NCBI GenBank assembly: GCA_018343915.1
Contig: JABRWF010000008.1
Location: 2,232,001 to 2,296,000, forward strand
From: Agroathelia rolfsii
Lineage: Eukaryota; Basidiomycota; Agaricomycetes; Amylocorticiales; Amylocorticiaceae
DNA length: 64,000 bases
Direction of reading: 5' to 3'
Shown here: in pieces, positions 24,124 through 37,273 of the stretch
How the letters are laid out: every line of letters begins with the position of its first letter
Position numbering within the stretch: position 1 is the first letter of the stretch
Made by a program: the position numbers and the translations under genes
Notes under the pieces: generated by a model
Database searches by the model: none
What the model was told of the DNA's origin: nothing
What the model saw: the letters and a program-made list of their open reading frames with translations, nothing else

Positions 24124-25818
24124 CTATGCCAACAATATGGCTTCTGGATCAGCAAAGAACATAAGGGAAATGCGCTTAAAACAAATGGGACATTTGCCTA
24201 AGAATAACTATTAGTCACGAGAATTTGAATTTGATAGGGGTTACCGAAATACGTACCTGCAACATCCCTTAGTCTTTGATCCACACACCACGCCTTGATG
24301 AAAACAATAGACATCAGATTTCCTCGTCTGCCAGTAGAAAAGAGATATCAGAACACACATGAAAAACATGCTTGCACGGCAGACACCGTAGCTCAAGGTG
24401 ATTAGGTACATGGGCCGAGTTACTCCTATTCGGGGACACCCCTGCGCAGAATTCTTCCTCGGGAGTTACATATGCTTGCCAACAGAAGTGACACCTAGCT
24501 TGACTATGGTCCATACATGCGCGAAGCACATGACTGTGTGTCTTCACCCCTCCCAGCCGGAGAGGTTGACGAACAAATGTTGTTTTTCTTCCATTTACGC
24601 GCGGCCAGGATGAGTTCTTCATGTAATATGCAACAGGAATATGTGGGATTTCCTCATCAAGCTTGTTGAGATTAATTTCTTCCGGATTTGGTATGCGTGC
24701 TTCCGGATATGGTATAGGGAGACCCCTCATGCGACAGTGACTATTGTAGTAGATCTTGACGGAGTATTACAATGTAGAAAACAGCTTAATCAAGCAAGAC
24801 TGAATTACCTTAAAAATTGTAACAGACAGGATGAGAGCCATGAATGTTGTTGTCCCCCACCCTAAAAGGAAGTGAAAACATTGAGTTTAGCTGATTGAGA
24901 TCAATAATAGAAATAAACAAACCAATGATCAACATTAACATGGAGAATACGTATGCCGTCCACCATACAAGAGGACTAGATTCTTTGCTTATGATATTAT
25001 GTCCATTGCCGGTTTGATCTATAAGACGGAGCCCAAAGGATCCCCATCCAATTGCGCAGAGTGTCAATATACCCGTCAGACTGAAGAGCTTATTAGCGTG
25101 GTCTAATTCTCAAATGAATAACGCCGAACTTAGGTTCGGAGCTAACCAAGCTACTCACAACCCTGTATCTTGAATCTGACTAGACCACCTATATAGCCAT
25201 AATCCAAGTATTTAGTGACACATTTGATGAAATAAATTCTGTACTCACCTTGGCCGTATCCATGTCCTCAAATCATATATGAATATTAATGATATGAATA
25301 CCCATGAAAACAACCACACGGCAAATGCTGAGCGATTATAAACCTTCCACTGGCTAATTTCCGGATGGGTGGGACTCTTGATAAGCAAGCTGGCTATCAT
25401 GATTGAAATGGAAAGGGCGGCCTGGGTTATGACAAAAATCGTGCGCCAAACGATAATTGATGGTGGCGCTCCCCACGTCTCGCCATAAAGAATACCTAAA
25501 GAGTAAGTGAGCACTCTCACCCAGAGAGGAGCTGGAGGCGAGCGACGGAGTGGAAGGCTGGTGGTATCTAGCCCAGCGCCGGAATCGGGTATGCTTTGGA
25601 AGACACTTGATATCTCATCTTTGGTGAAGAAGTACAAGGCAGGAATGAGGTGAGCCAATACTACCATGATCATCCCGGTATTACCTACCTTTGAGAGCAT
25701 GCTTTGCAGTGATATGCAGCGACCCTTGAGACTCGGAGTCTACGAGAGTCTGTGCTGACACAGTGAATGCATCGAAATCTGATATGCTCGAAGATGTGGA
25801 TGATGGGGAATCGGACAT
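24124..25818 (-). CDS. Membrane RING-H2 finger protein (probable E3 ubiquitin ligase), 415 aa
   Basis: Eight exons join in phase: 25818-25689, 25618-25249, 25188-25159, 25080-24923, 24861-24809, 24754-24359, 24293-24257 and 24197-24124 (1248 nt). A Ser-rich N-terminus (MSDSPSSSTSSSISD) is followed by about six hydrophobic helices between residues 75 and 260, such as IFVITQAALSISIMIASLLI and TTFMALILSVTIF. A cytoplasmic tail follows. A RING-H2 finger closes the chain: CHFC, then LPCKHVFH, AWCVDQRL and CPIC, which gives C-x2-C ... C-x-H-x2-H-x2-C ... C-x2-C. RING-H2 domains recruit E2 enzymes, so an organelle-membrane E3 ligase is likely; target and compartment are unknown. A decayed inverted copy lies near 17 kb. 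Confidence 0.85.
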
Positions 25819-27152
25819 GATGTCTGCTCCGGAACTGCTGTCACTGGAAGTCTGCAGATATCCAGAGGGTTGCGGGTCTCAGCTTGGGGGTAATGGTTTA
25901 CTGAGATGTTCGTGTTACGTTTTCGTCTTCCTGTGAGAGCTGATGCGTGAGCTGAGCGGAGTGTGAAGCTCAGGATACGTAAGCTTGCATCACGTCATAA
26001 CCAGTTGCGCTCCCTACAACCAGAGCCAGAAAAATGGCATGTCACGGCGCTCAACGTTAGTAGTTGCGGCAGACTTCTATGTCGCCGAATCCAATTGCGA
26101 GCTTGCGAGGCTGAGTTTCGGCTTTGGGAAGACAGCCACAAACATATCACATTTACACTCCGCTGTGGCGGCAGCCCATGCCAGACTTAGAGATAGGGTT
26201 ACATGTGTACACTTCATCTACTGCCTTAGTTCTCAGGTAGAAGGCAGTTATGTTATGTTCGGCCCCCACATTTCACACTAGTATAGGCAAGTCGGTTGAG
26301 ATTTGAGGTGTTGTCGACGAGCTCTCAAACTCCTTCGGCTCAGCCTATCGCTCGAGGAAGGCCGGCCATTCGAAAGCCGCTGACTAAGTTTGTCGCTGGT
26401 CGGTCTCCCTCCTTCCCCCCACCTGTCGCACGGATTAGTCAGCGGCCTCGACATTCACTAACACGGCTCACTGGTTCTTGTCTTCCGCGGAGTTTGCCCG
26501 TACAGCTCAGCTGCTGCACGGTTTGCGGCTTGTTCTCTGACAGCTAGGAGCATAGCGCATACAATCAGCGTTTTTGACCTGCCCACTTCCTCTAGTGGGT
26601 ATACTAGCTCAGGCAGTTGGCTAGGGGGGGGGGGGTGTCGAGATACCTTCTCGCCTGCAGCTCGAGTGGTACCTGCCGGGTCAGCCGAGCCAAGCCTGCC
26701 GGCTACACCGGCAGCACCTCTCCACCCCCAACCTCTGTCTTCACACTGGCTTCCTTGCCGTCGCAGCGCAGGCCTGACCTCCGTTTTTGGAAGATTGGGG
26801 AAATAGTGACACAGGCGTTAGTACATGTGACCGGCTATCATCACGTGTGTACTATTGCCTGCCTGGGGAGGCTGCTACTGATACGACTCGGAACGGGCAA
26901 AATAAGCACTCATTAGCACTGACCCCTTTTGGTATGGAATGGAAGAAAATCTTAAAAATGATCTCATTTACTAGTGAAACAAAATGGTAGTTCTTATGAC
27001 AAGAAGGGCTATAATTTCAGAGCTCAACATGGGTGGTAACCTGGGACAGATAATCGATTCAAAGTGATTGATTTAATCCTCTTACTGTTAAAAGTGCATA
27101 TGTCTTGAGTTGAAGTTGGTCACGTTGGTTTCCCAATGTCAACAACCAAAAA
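25819..27152. other. Intergenic region carrying repeat copy B
   Basis: Contains the RING-H2 promoter, the dispersed repeat (26040-26440) and a run of 13 G at about 26624. No gene supported. Confidence 0.5.
26040..26440 (+). repeat. Dispersed non-coding repeat, copy B
   Basis: Collinear with copy A near 5 kb: GCGAGGCTGAGTTTCGGC at about 26104, then 250 bases on GCCTATCGCTCGAGGA, GGCCGGCC and CTCCCTCCTTCCCCCC. The second block also matches the inverted copy C. Copies differ by many substitutions, so the family is old or fast-evolving. Confidence 0.6.
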
Positions 27153-27234
27153 CGACCGATCTCGGAGTCGAACCGAGAATCTTCAGCGAATCCGCCACCG
27201 GAAACTGACGCGTTAACCATTACGCTAATCGGCC
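27153..27234 (-). tRNA. tRNA-Arg (anticodon CCG) with a 9-nt intron
   Basis: The minus strand folds as a cloverleaf. Acceptor GGCCGAT pairs with ATCGGTC; the D stem is GCG/CGC; anticodon stem TCAGT pairs with GCTGA; T stem CTCGG/CCGAG encloses TTCGACT. With the intron TGGCGGATT placed one base 3' of the anticodon, the loop reads T-T-CCG-G-C, giving CCG (Arg). A TTTTT Pol III terminator follows. If the stem were shifted by one base the anticodon would read TCC (Gly), which fits the loop less well. Confidence 0.8.
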
Positions 27235-27469
27235 TTCACCTTGGTGTGCCATAGAAAAATACATGTACTACTTTATACACACGCAAGCAGAGAGTCAACA
27301 AGGAGACGATGTAGTTGCGATTGAAATGAATGTACAATGTGAATATACAAATGCTAATACATGATCATGACAAAGAGAAAAACTAAGGCAAATATACAGG
27401 AGTCCAAATCATCAACGAACCAAAAGGTAAGCATATACCCAACAAGCACGTCTTCTTTCTCTCTTGTCA

Positions 27470-29289
27470 TCAGAGCCATTCCGACGCACCCCACCACCGT
27501 TGATCAGAGCCATGGATCTTCCAAGAAGCAATGTTGTTCAGACCAGAAGCATATATATGTGTGCCACTGGGATCATAGCAGACCCCAGCAATGTGTAGCC
27601 AATCAGAGGATTCCTGCCGTGGGGGGTGTTGCCCGTCATCGGCGTCAACGACAAAATCATCTTGATCGTGCATTGCATCCAAATAATGTGGGTGTATGTG
27701 GTATCCATCTCCTCCATCATCATCTTCATCATGTTCGCCGTCATGGATGGCAGGATCATGTGACACTACGGGCATAGGAATGTCCAGATCCACGATACTC
27801 GTCCCGACATCAGGACTGGATCGCGAGCGAGTAGGCTCTTCATCGATGACCGTCACATCCCGTCCATCCCTATGAATGGTGAGAGGGGGTCTATAGTAGG
27901 ACGACCGACGGGCGACGAGATGTCCTGGACGAGGTAGTCGACTACGCAGGGCATGATTGTTGAAAGCATGGAAATCTCTTTCTACCTGCCTCTGAATTGT
28001 GATAGATGCTCGTGCCGTGTTTGCATTGACGTTAGAATTGTCTATTTCAGGGGTAGCAGAGTGGGGTGGGGACAACAAAGGCGCCGGGGCTGCCTGAGGC
28101 GGGGGTTGTGGCATCTCCACACACTCTTGATAAGCAAATGTTCTCGCATCCACAACGTGCACAAATGAGGTGTGCTGAGTACCTTGCCCCTGGTCAGCCA
28201 AAGAAAGATTTTGGAAGGACAATACAAGTAATACGCATTACCTCCGCAAACATCATAGTCTGATGACCTCGATGACCTGGCGGGCTGAATTTTAATGTAC
28301 GCACGCCCCAGGGAGGCATGTTTGAATAAAAAACTGATTGATCCCAGAATATCCAATCGCTGTACAGTTGTGGTCTTCCATGATCCCGTTTTTGGGTATT
28401 ATACGTCCATATCGGGCGCGTAGAGCGGATATCAAATGCGAGCACGAGACCATCTTGACCTGCTACAGCGAATTTTGATCCATCCGGCGAAAATGAAGAT
28501 GCAAAAGAGGCAGGAGAACCGCCTGAAATAGGAATAGAAAGAGTATTGATATGTTCGAGCGTGACGCGTGATGAGTTCGCGGAGATGCTGTGTAAGTAAA
28601 CCTTCTGTGAGTCTCCAACGGACAGGAGCGTGCGTCCGTCAGGCGAGATGGAGGAATGATTAATGGGTACGTCGAATTGTACCAAACCAGCGAGATTCAT
28701 GTGGTCTGGAACCGTCTCTTTACGTGTCGGTACGTCATAAAAGACTACAGCGTTGTCGTTAGTGCTAATCACGATATAGGGATCCACACGACCATCCGGT
28801 TTCATGAATGTGATCGAGTTGTTGATGGCGGAGGGGGAGAAGAGGCTGAGGTTCGCATCAAATCTCCATAGGTTCTCTCTTGACCCAGCCCTTCGCATGG
28901 TAAGATGGACTTCCCCACGCGAGCCACCTGCAGCAACGAGTGAGGCGGAGGGAAGGTCCACGGATGAGAGTGCGCAAGGAGTATATTCCAGACGAGCTAT
29001 TGTACTCTAACAAGGACATATTTATATGCGAAAAGTATTGAAATATTAATGCCGCTCACCTTTTCCCCCTTGTTCATGTCATACTCTTCAATCGATAGAT
29101 GGCTTGCATACTGGACCACTCCCGTCTCAGCCGGGCAGACAATCAAATCACGCAGCTGCCTATATGGAGCATTAATTGAAGGAGCAACAAAACATCGAGA
29201 AGCTAGCTCACTTACACATGATCAATTGATACCTTAGCCGCCACATTCTGCTCAGGTCGTGGACTCGAGAGCAGCTGTGCGTGCGTCAT
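27470..29289 (-). CDS. WD40-like repeat protein, 552 aa
   Basis: Four exons join in phase: 29289-29216, 29159-29060, 29006-28242 and 28189-27470 (1659 nt). The start gives MTHAQLLSSPRPEQN. Residues about 50-330 show beta-propeller signatures without strict WD ends, such as SSISPDGRTLLSVGDSQKV and ASSFSPDGSKFAVAGQDGLV followed by AFDIRSTRPIWTY. A low-complexity Pro/Ser and acidic insert follows (PQPPPQAAPAP; HDGEHDEDDDGGDGYH). The chain ends with a last propeller-like strand block, IAGVCYDPSGTHIYASGLNN. Such fungal proteins are usually annotated only as WD40-like; a scaffold role is the default inference. No enzyme motif is present. Confidence 0.75.
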
Positions 29290-31466
29290 GGGGGAGCTGG
29301 GACAAGCTGGTGCATTTGATTCCGTTTGTGCGCATCAATTGTGATAATGTAAAGTTGCGATTTGATCGAGAAGAGTATATATTATGTAATCATAGTCCAG
29401 CCCCAGTTCCTTTCCTCTATACAACATCGGCGGTACTGTATCAACTTTTGATATATGCACGCTACTTCTTTGTCGCTGGATCTTCCTGAGCTTCTATTTA
29501 AGCGCAATAAGGATATGTACCCCCACCTGATGGACACGAGCAGCACGATGCGGCGTAGTTAGATATTTTTCCATGTGCTCTGATACAGTATGCCAGTGCC
29601 AGTGGGTTGCGTTCATGTCTCCGAGCGCCCACTGGGCTGTAATCTTTGGAATTCGCGGTGCTCGGTACTCAAAAGCGTAATTTCAACGATCATCCGGGTC
29701 TTTTTCTGAGCACTCTTGTTCTTGGCGGAAACCTCCAAAAGTACCCCTAGATTGAGGTGGAGGTATGTGAGTCCTGACAATATACGACCGCGATCAAACT
29801 CGAACCGGAACACTCCTGGAAAGACTCTCCAGGACTCAGAAGGACATTATACTTGCAATCACAACATAAGTGCCCTACCAAAGCAATCTCTCAACTTTAC
29901 TTGAAGTACCACCAAACACTGTAGTTTCCTGGACTAGGAGGCTGGGGCTCTTAGATAATATAATGATAACAAATAAAGGTGAAAGAGAGGGTGCTAGTAC
30001 TGGTACAGAAGGCGACGTCAAAGTTTAGATTGCATTGATTGTATCATCTCGTTAGCTAGAAGTTACTATACGTCTTAATCAAGGACGCAAGCAATGGCGC
30101 AGCCAACCTCGTCAGGGCGTTGCTGCGCAGCCAGATGACTTGCAAAAATATGCCGCACGCCCATAAGTGTTGCACAAAAATACTGCATACCATTAGGCGT
30201 GCTGAATTTTGTCTCCCTGTCAGTACTGGCAACGAGAAAAGAAGAGGGTAAACATTACATTATGCTATGCTCGGCGCCACAAATGATATGAAATCAAACG
30301 GGTGTAGGTCGAGAAAACAGGGAGGTGTATGCCTTGATAATAAAGGTCGTCATTACTATAGCAAGGCATGCACGATTCACCACACTACTCATATCATCTT
30401 ATAGTAAACATAAGCCACCAACGCCATCCGTACTTCTCCACGTAGCATTTTCCCATATGAATCGACCACTAGTGCTATATACATCATTTGTACGCGACTT
30501 GCGCCATGCTAGACGATCTGTGCTTACCATACCACCGTACATGAGACAGCTTACAACTACACGTACTAGTATCATCTACATCATTCTCATGGTCTTCACG
30601 CTTCCCATCTTAAACGTACCAATGCTATCGCTATCATTATCATTGTGCATATTTTGCTTGCTTTTAGTCTAATCATTCCACTAATTTATCCGTGACATCT
30701 TGTTAAGACACAAATCGGCTCTAAAGTAGCCGTAAATCGTCTTTGGCTTATAATTAAGCGGCTCTTGTTGGAGTGATCTATTCATACTAGTACACTTTTT
30801 TCAAATTAGAGTACCTTAAGAAATAGACTAAAAATCATTGTCTGATCGAAAAAAAAGGCAATTGGCTATGCCACCAAGATGTGACTGAAATACGACTAAA
30901 GTATGAATAGCTCCTTGTTTGATCCTGATTTTATGGAATTAGTTACCGGCCTTTTATAGCGCAGGCTAACTGACATGGTTAGTGTATATACTTCAGGTAC
31001 AGCTTTCCCCCTTTCCTTGATGGGAGAAGTAGGATCCAGTGATCAAAGAAGCTAAAGATTCAAAATGAATAACTTGGACGCAATGAAGACATTTATTTGG
31101 TATTCGTACCAGGAAGATGCTGTACATCAGCAAATATTTTCTCATATTCAAATCAAAAAGCCCAAGTCTATGACTAATAGTATTATACTCATGCACAATA
31201 CGCTTCTACTTTTCGGGGCTATACTAGTAGCTGTGGGATTCGCGAACTTTAGTTAGGGTAAAACAGGGAAGTAACAACTGTATGCTTATCGTAGCTAGCA
31301 ATTATATAAATTCATTCACAATTAAGAGAAAACAAAAGAATACTATAGATGGAAGAAGAAAGGGATGAAGAAACGGGTACACATTTTGCTAACACAATGG
31401 AGCAATCGGAAAATGAGGAACAGAGACTTCAAGAAGAAGCATTATGGAGCATTAAGTCGCTAGCCT
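29290..31466. other. Intergenic region, 2.2 kb, nothing supported
   Basis: AT-rich with only short frames. A tRNA B-box-like sequence is present near 29795-29808 (minus) but no cloverleaf could be drawn. Confidence 0.5.
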
Positions 31467-34400
31467 TCAATCAAAGATATCTGTGGCATATCGACCCTTG
31501 AATATCCGCTCCAGCGTCGATGCAGCATCCTCTGAGGATAGCCCATTGATCGTAGCCACAATCCTCGTTAGCGTCTCACGCACCCCACTCGCCACTTTGC
31601 TCGAGCCACAGGTGTAAAACTGCGCGCCTTCCTGGTACGCCTTGTCCACTTCAAGACGGTCATGCCAGATTCGGCTGTAGACACAGGGAAAAGGGACATA
31701 GTAAGCATTAGGATTTAATAGTCATCCGAGGGAGGCAAAATGATGACGAAGAATGTCAAAGAGAACAGAAAGATTGAAATAAATGCTCACTCTTGAACAT
31801 ATCTGCAACCGAGTGACTCTTCCGACCGACGCGAAAATGCTGGCCTGACATCCACCACACCTTGCTCAATCCACTCGCCCAGCTCGGCATCCGAGTATAA
31901 ATAGTCATCCTGCGGGTCGCGGCAGCCAAAGAATAGCAACATCTTGCCAACTTCTCTCCCTGATGCCTTTTGGACCGCGCGCTCCTGGATGAAGCCGCGC
32001 ATGGGCGCCAGCCCCGACCCGGCGGCGAACATCACCATTGGTGTTTGTGGGTCCACAGGCGCATGGAACGCCGTTGAAGAGGTACGCACAGCCAGCTGGA
32101 CTTTGTCTCCCGGGCGGAGGGATGCAATGTAGTTCGAGGCGACGCCCAAGAATGGCTCCGCACGGCCGGAGAAGGCAGGTGCGGTCACGACGCTCAGGGT
32201 CAGTGTCACATGGGACGGGTTCCACAATGGGGATGAAGAGATTGAATATTGCCTCACGCGCATGGGCGGGAGGAGATGGAGGAACGCTCCGAGAGAGAGT
32301 TTGATTGATGGGTGACTCTCCAAGATGTCCAAGATACTAATGCGCTTCTTGAAGACGAGTTCTTGATGACAGTCCAGCAGGGTTTGCAGCTTTGCGGTTG
32401 TATTTTCATCCGTGGTTGATGGTAACAATGCTTGAATGTCGCGCGTTGTAGCAGGTTGCGACAGCTCCACATAACCACTGAGCAACGTCATGATGTTCAC
32501 CGGACGATCGACTGGGAGTGGCGTAGGGCCAGACGATGATAAGATAACCTGAAAATAAGATGAGTTCAAGCATAATAATACTGCCTCCGTAGCAACCCTG
32601 AATACACACATCCTGATCTTGAGAGAACCCAAAGCGAGCGAGCACTCGATGTACGTCGCGTGGTGGGTTATGTGGGATGATAGAGAGATAATCTCCAGAG
32701 CTATAACTCATCTCCTCTGGAAGCTCGAACTCTAATTGTATACATATTTTTAGCAACAGCCAATATAGACAAACAATCTTTAGTCTTACCTATATGCCTC
32801 TTCTCACCATGCGTGTGCAAGAGCGTCAAGACGCGATTTTCGATGACGGTACCATACACCGCATCAGGCTGACGGAGGGCCTTGGCACGGTCCATCTGTG
32901 ATTCTATTGTCTTAACCTCAAGAGATACATGGCTCTCGCTCTTGGTCGTTTGGAATTCCTATCAAAATGATAATAAGCCAATTTAATCCCAGAAGGGAAA
33001 GAAGAAACGAAACAAGGTACAACCTTAGACAACGCCTCCCAAAGCCCCGTTTGGAAATCCTCAAACGCCTGGAAAAAGTCTCCCTGGCTCGAATCACCTT
33101 CTCCCCTCTTCATAAGCCGTGTCGCACCACGCCCCTCCAGTAGCTCATCAACCATCCTCGGCACGCGCTGGTATGTCGCCACCCAGTCACGATTCCCACA
33201 CCCAAAGACGGCATAACGCACGCCGGCGAGTGCGTCCTTATCGGACAGATGCGAGAGCCATGCGAAGAACTGGGCCGCGTTGTCGGCCGGCTCACCCTCG
33301 TATGATGCGGCAACGAGGATGACTGGCCCAGTGGCGGGGAGGCTGTCTTTGGCGGAGTCGAGTGTGCCAATTGTGGGGCGGAAGCCTGCGTTGAAAGGCG
33401 TTGTAGGTGAGTGTTGAAGACCAGTTGAACGAGGGGGAGAAAAGAGACTTGCCATAAGATGGAGCATCGCTAGCAATGCGCTGAGCAAAGGCTTCGGCAG
33501 TACCGCCATTGGATCCGTACAGTACATGCATAGGGATCGCACCCTCCAACTGTGCAGAAGGCTGCGCGGTTGGGCGTGTAGGAGGAGGTTTCGACGGGAT
33601 TCCAGAGCCTAGCCTGGACACCTGGATATCGGATGAAGTCAATCGAGATCCGGCCGGGGAATAAAGCGAGAAAATATGGAACGTACCGTTTTGCCAACCC
33701 TGGGAGCAACACGAATATAAAAGTCTTTTGGTTTGACTGTGAGCGCTTGCTGTAGTTGTAATGTGTACAAAGGGTCCACCATGAAGATATCAAAGCGCTG
33801 GATAATCGAAGATAGAATAAGCAACATTTCCTGCCATGCAAATGGCCTTCCCTAAAAGTAGATAAAAGAGACTTGTTTAAGTGCGAAGACGTAAGACACT
33901 AGGATTACACATACGATACAAGCTCGCATTCCATATCCGAACGGCTGCCAGGCATTTGGCTAGACAGGTATGTTCAGCAAAAGAACAAGTAACGAGAAAC
34001 AAGGAAATGGCGGCATACAGGAAGAGCCAAGAAATTCTTCTCAAGCATTCTCTCAGGTTTGAATTCGTCAACCTGATAGTGACAGACTATTAGCTATCAA
34101 AGAAAGAAGCAAATAAGACTGATGGGAAGAAAGCTTACATCAGGACCATACACAGCTGGATCGTGTTGCGAGGTCATAGCATTGATAGCAACAATCTGCC
34201 CCGCTTTAACGTCGTATTTCTTGTCTCCGACTGAGAGTGTGGTATCCTCTACAGGAGCAACCATGCGAATAACAGCGGGAGGACTCAACCTCAGTGTCTC
34301 ACGAAGGATAGCTATGGATCGCAGTTATTAACATCGTATCGTAAGCATCAGAAAGGATGTGGAAAACGATAAATGATAATTACCATTGATGTATTGCAGC

Positions 34401-35744
34401 TTGCTCAAATCCTGCACCTGAGCAGGCTGGTCGCCAAGGACCTCGTCGACTTCCTCACGCGCCTTTTGCAACGTTTCCGGGTTCTTGAGAAGATAGTACG
34501 TCGCAAAGGTCAATGTTCCCGAAGATGTCTCATGGCCAGCGATCAGGAAAGTAAGTAACTACGAAGTTTAAATTAGCTGTATGCTTCAATGAAGTGAGAA
34601 AGATGAGAAATTTCATTTACATTTCTGACGATCGAGTCGTCTTCCAAACCTTGGCCTGTCTTAGGATCTTTACCTAGTAGCATTGTGTTCAACAAATCCT
34701 TTTTCTCGATTGGGTTTGCCTTGCGGTCAGCGACAACTGTACAAAAGGGTTAAATCAGAGCCAAATATATCAAGAGATCAAGAAAAAAAGTACTTTTGTT
34801 GGCGATATCCGTCATGAGATCGATATCGGCTTGATATTTTTGCGTGGCGCCACGCATGAGAGCCTGTACGAGCGCCGGTCTGTTCGTGCGTAGGTATCTA
34901 TAGCCAGGATTAGGAATAACATTCATGTCGAAAATGTGAGCATTAATTACGATTCCTTGAGCCAGTCAACCATGGCATTCGCAAAAGGCGGTTGACCCTC
35001 AGTATAGAACGAGTTCAACCTGTAAACATCACAGATATACGATCAGATGATACACTTTAAACACTATAGCAACATGCGAAATGCTCACCTGTAAGACATC
35101 GAACATAATGCAATAGTGTCGAGTGCAACTTTGGTGAAGTCCTCCGCAGGCGTGATGACATACTCCGAGCCAAATCTTTCCCACTTATCTATGAGCTGGC
35201 CGCAGATGTCGACCATATCATCAAACATGTCCCGGATAGCGACGGTGCCAAACGCGGGCATGAGCAGGCGGTCTGTAAATCATAATGAGATGAGGCAGGG
35301 ATGAAGTTCCTAGTGAGGGTGACGGACGTGCAATGCCCCAATTGGGTTCTTCGTTGTGCGCCTATGCGTTTTTCACACGTTAGCACGCTGATGCACAATA
35401 GATCAAAGAATTACTCACGGTGAACAACCCATCGCCGACTAAACTTCTCACCTCATTTAGCGATCTACCCACGATCTTCTTGAACCGCTTCTCATCTGAG
35501 AGTTGGTTGACGAGTTCGTGATTGTTTACGAACACTACGATGGTGCCAAAAAAGTCGAGTTGATAGATGGGGCCGTATGTGTCCGCGAGTAGTTTCCATG
35601 AACGCGCGGGGACATCTCCTTCGATAGAGGTGATGTTTCCGATGAAGGGAAGTCTAGGTGGCTGCAAAGTCCTACATTATCTCTGGGATATCTGCCACAT
35701 ATTTGTAGATAAAGAAGCCTTACCTGAGGGATAGGGCTACTCAT
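31467..35744 (-). CDS. Bifunctional cytochrome P450 / NADPH-P450 reductase (CYP505-like)
   Basis: A self-sufficient P450: haem monooxygenase fused to an FMN/FAD reductase, as in P450foxy and P450BM3, which hydroxylate fatty acids below the terminal carbon. The gene is cut into many short exons. The start is MSSPIPQ (exon 35744-35724), then PPRLPFIGN. The P450 half shows the I helix [16 protein letters not shown] (ExxR) and the haem loop [11 protein letters not shown] (exon 33959-33915 and the following exon). The reductase half shows a flavodoxin motif ([16 protein letters not shown]), RQYSISSSP (FAD), [14 protein letters not shown] and [15 protein letters not shown] (NADPH), ending GRYATDIFD. 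No in-frame break was found, and I estimate about 1,050 residues. Substrate cannot be read from the sequence. Confidence 0.9.
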
Positions 35745-36323
35745 AACGGGGGTTTTGGAATTGGGCAAAGGTATGAGGTGCAACGGGGGCTTTAGTCAGG
35801 GTTATATTTGATAGGATAATAAAGTTATGCTAGTCTTGGTGGGGCGTGATGATATCAGTCAGTCTAAAGTAATCCATCTTTATAGCCATCCGAGTTGCCC
35901 ACGCAGAAACAGGGCTCAGCACCATATGCGACATCCCAACCGAGCCGCGTACAGTGTTCCTTGCTCTCCTCTTCCATGAAGCATTCGGAGATGATTGCAC
36001 CGGTCGCGTCGTTAGTATCTGGTTACATGCAGCAAAAGCAACACCTGATTCCGTCACTGCCCTCCCGCAGCGCGCCCCCGAAATGGGCGAGGATATGCGT
36101 CGGAGTCCGGCTATCTATATAACCGGTCATACTGACTCATACATTTACCTCTCCCTCTCGCAGACCGCCAGGCTTGCAACACTGACGACGCTCTTTTCGG
36201 CGGCCGCTTTCGTCATTCACGCTGTCGCATCCACCGCCAATGTACATCGGACGCAACTTAATCGATTATCCGGGAACCTTTTGATATGTACCAGAAATTG
36301 GCCAACGGCCTTTTTTCCTCCCT
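35745..36323. other. Upstream region of the P450 gene
   Basis: Lies between the P450 start and the stop of the 210-aa gene, both on the minus strand. Overlapping plus-strand frames are not supported. Confidence 0.5.
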
Positions 36324-37095
36324 TCATGCTCTCTGCCACTTCCAGACCAATTCACCCGGATTGACGACCTCGTTTTCGTTCTCTCCTTCTCCAGAAGAGA
36401 GGCTTCCTGCTATTCTTATGTGCGAGGGGAAATTAGCTCCAGTCCCCCATAAAATAATAAGTTCAGCTAGGGAACGCGCCAGATCCTCAGCGGATGTGCA
36501 CCACGATGAAGTAGCGTCGGTGGTGGTATGTGAATCCGAGTCTAGGCGGTTTCCTGCGAGAACCTGGATACTACGGAGATCATTTACAAGGACCAGCTCC
36601 TTGTGTACTTCCTGGCTGAACCACATTATGGTAGCTCAGCATCATCATCACATCCCAGTCACCGATCCAAAGTTAATAACTCACGCAAACTCGGCGCGCA
36701 GATACAGCCTGACACTCGCTTTGACGGCATCTGCGAGCAATTCATCTGAAGCGCCCTCCCGACTGACATCAACGATAACATCTATACTGCTTGTAGCTAG
36801 TGCATCCTTGACGTCTGTTCTCACTTGTGCGTCGAGGGACGCCAGATACTCGGCAGCAGCGGAACCTGGTGCGTCTACCACGCAGGTAACTTTGGAGAAG
36901 AACGGCCCGTACGCGTCTTGCAATAGGAACACTCTCGCGATTTCTCTGCCTTTTCAATCATCCGTTTGTCGTCAAGAGATGCATGAGATAGAATAGGCAA
37001 TGCGTGAATAGATACATACCCAAGTCATCTTCGACTCCCAAGACAACAACGTTATATTGCGCTCTAGAAAGACGTGCTGCTCTTGTAAACGACAT
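36324..37095 (-). CDS. Hypothetical protein, 210 aa
   Basis: Three exons, 37095-37020, 36949-36685 and 36615-36324, join in phase (633 nt). The start is MSFTRAARLSRAQ; an in-frame ATG 21 codons upstream is possible. The N-terminus, YNVVVLGVEDDLGREIARVFL, is a beta strand and helix resembling a Rossmann start without the canonical Gly motif. A repeated DV-x-DALA / DVIVDVS region and a helical C-terminus (TSAEDLARSLAELIIL) follow. No catalytic residues are recognisable and I cannot name the family. Its neighbours are the P450-reductase fusion and glutathione peroxidase, on the same strand. Confidence 0.6.
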
Positions 37096-37273
37096 CGTAT
37101 CAGTACAAAAGAAAGGGTTCTTGATCAAATCTATGTATTGCTGAAAATATGACGTCACAGCACCAATACACCCTTAAAGCAAAATAATACATTTATCGTT
37201 GTACCCAATTTACATTTACCAACTATCAAACAAAAACAAACGCGACACCTGGTCCTTGTCCAAAGTGGGGACT

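Noticed and set aside
29720..29880. tRNA or SINE on the minus strand
   Set aside because: A B-box-like GGTTCGAGTTTGATC is present, but no acceptor stem, D arm or anticodon arm pairs, and no second copy was seen.
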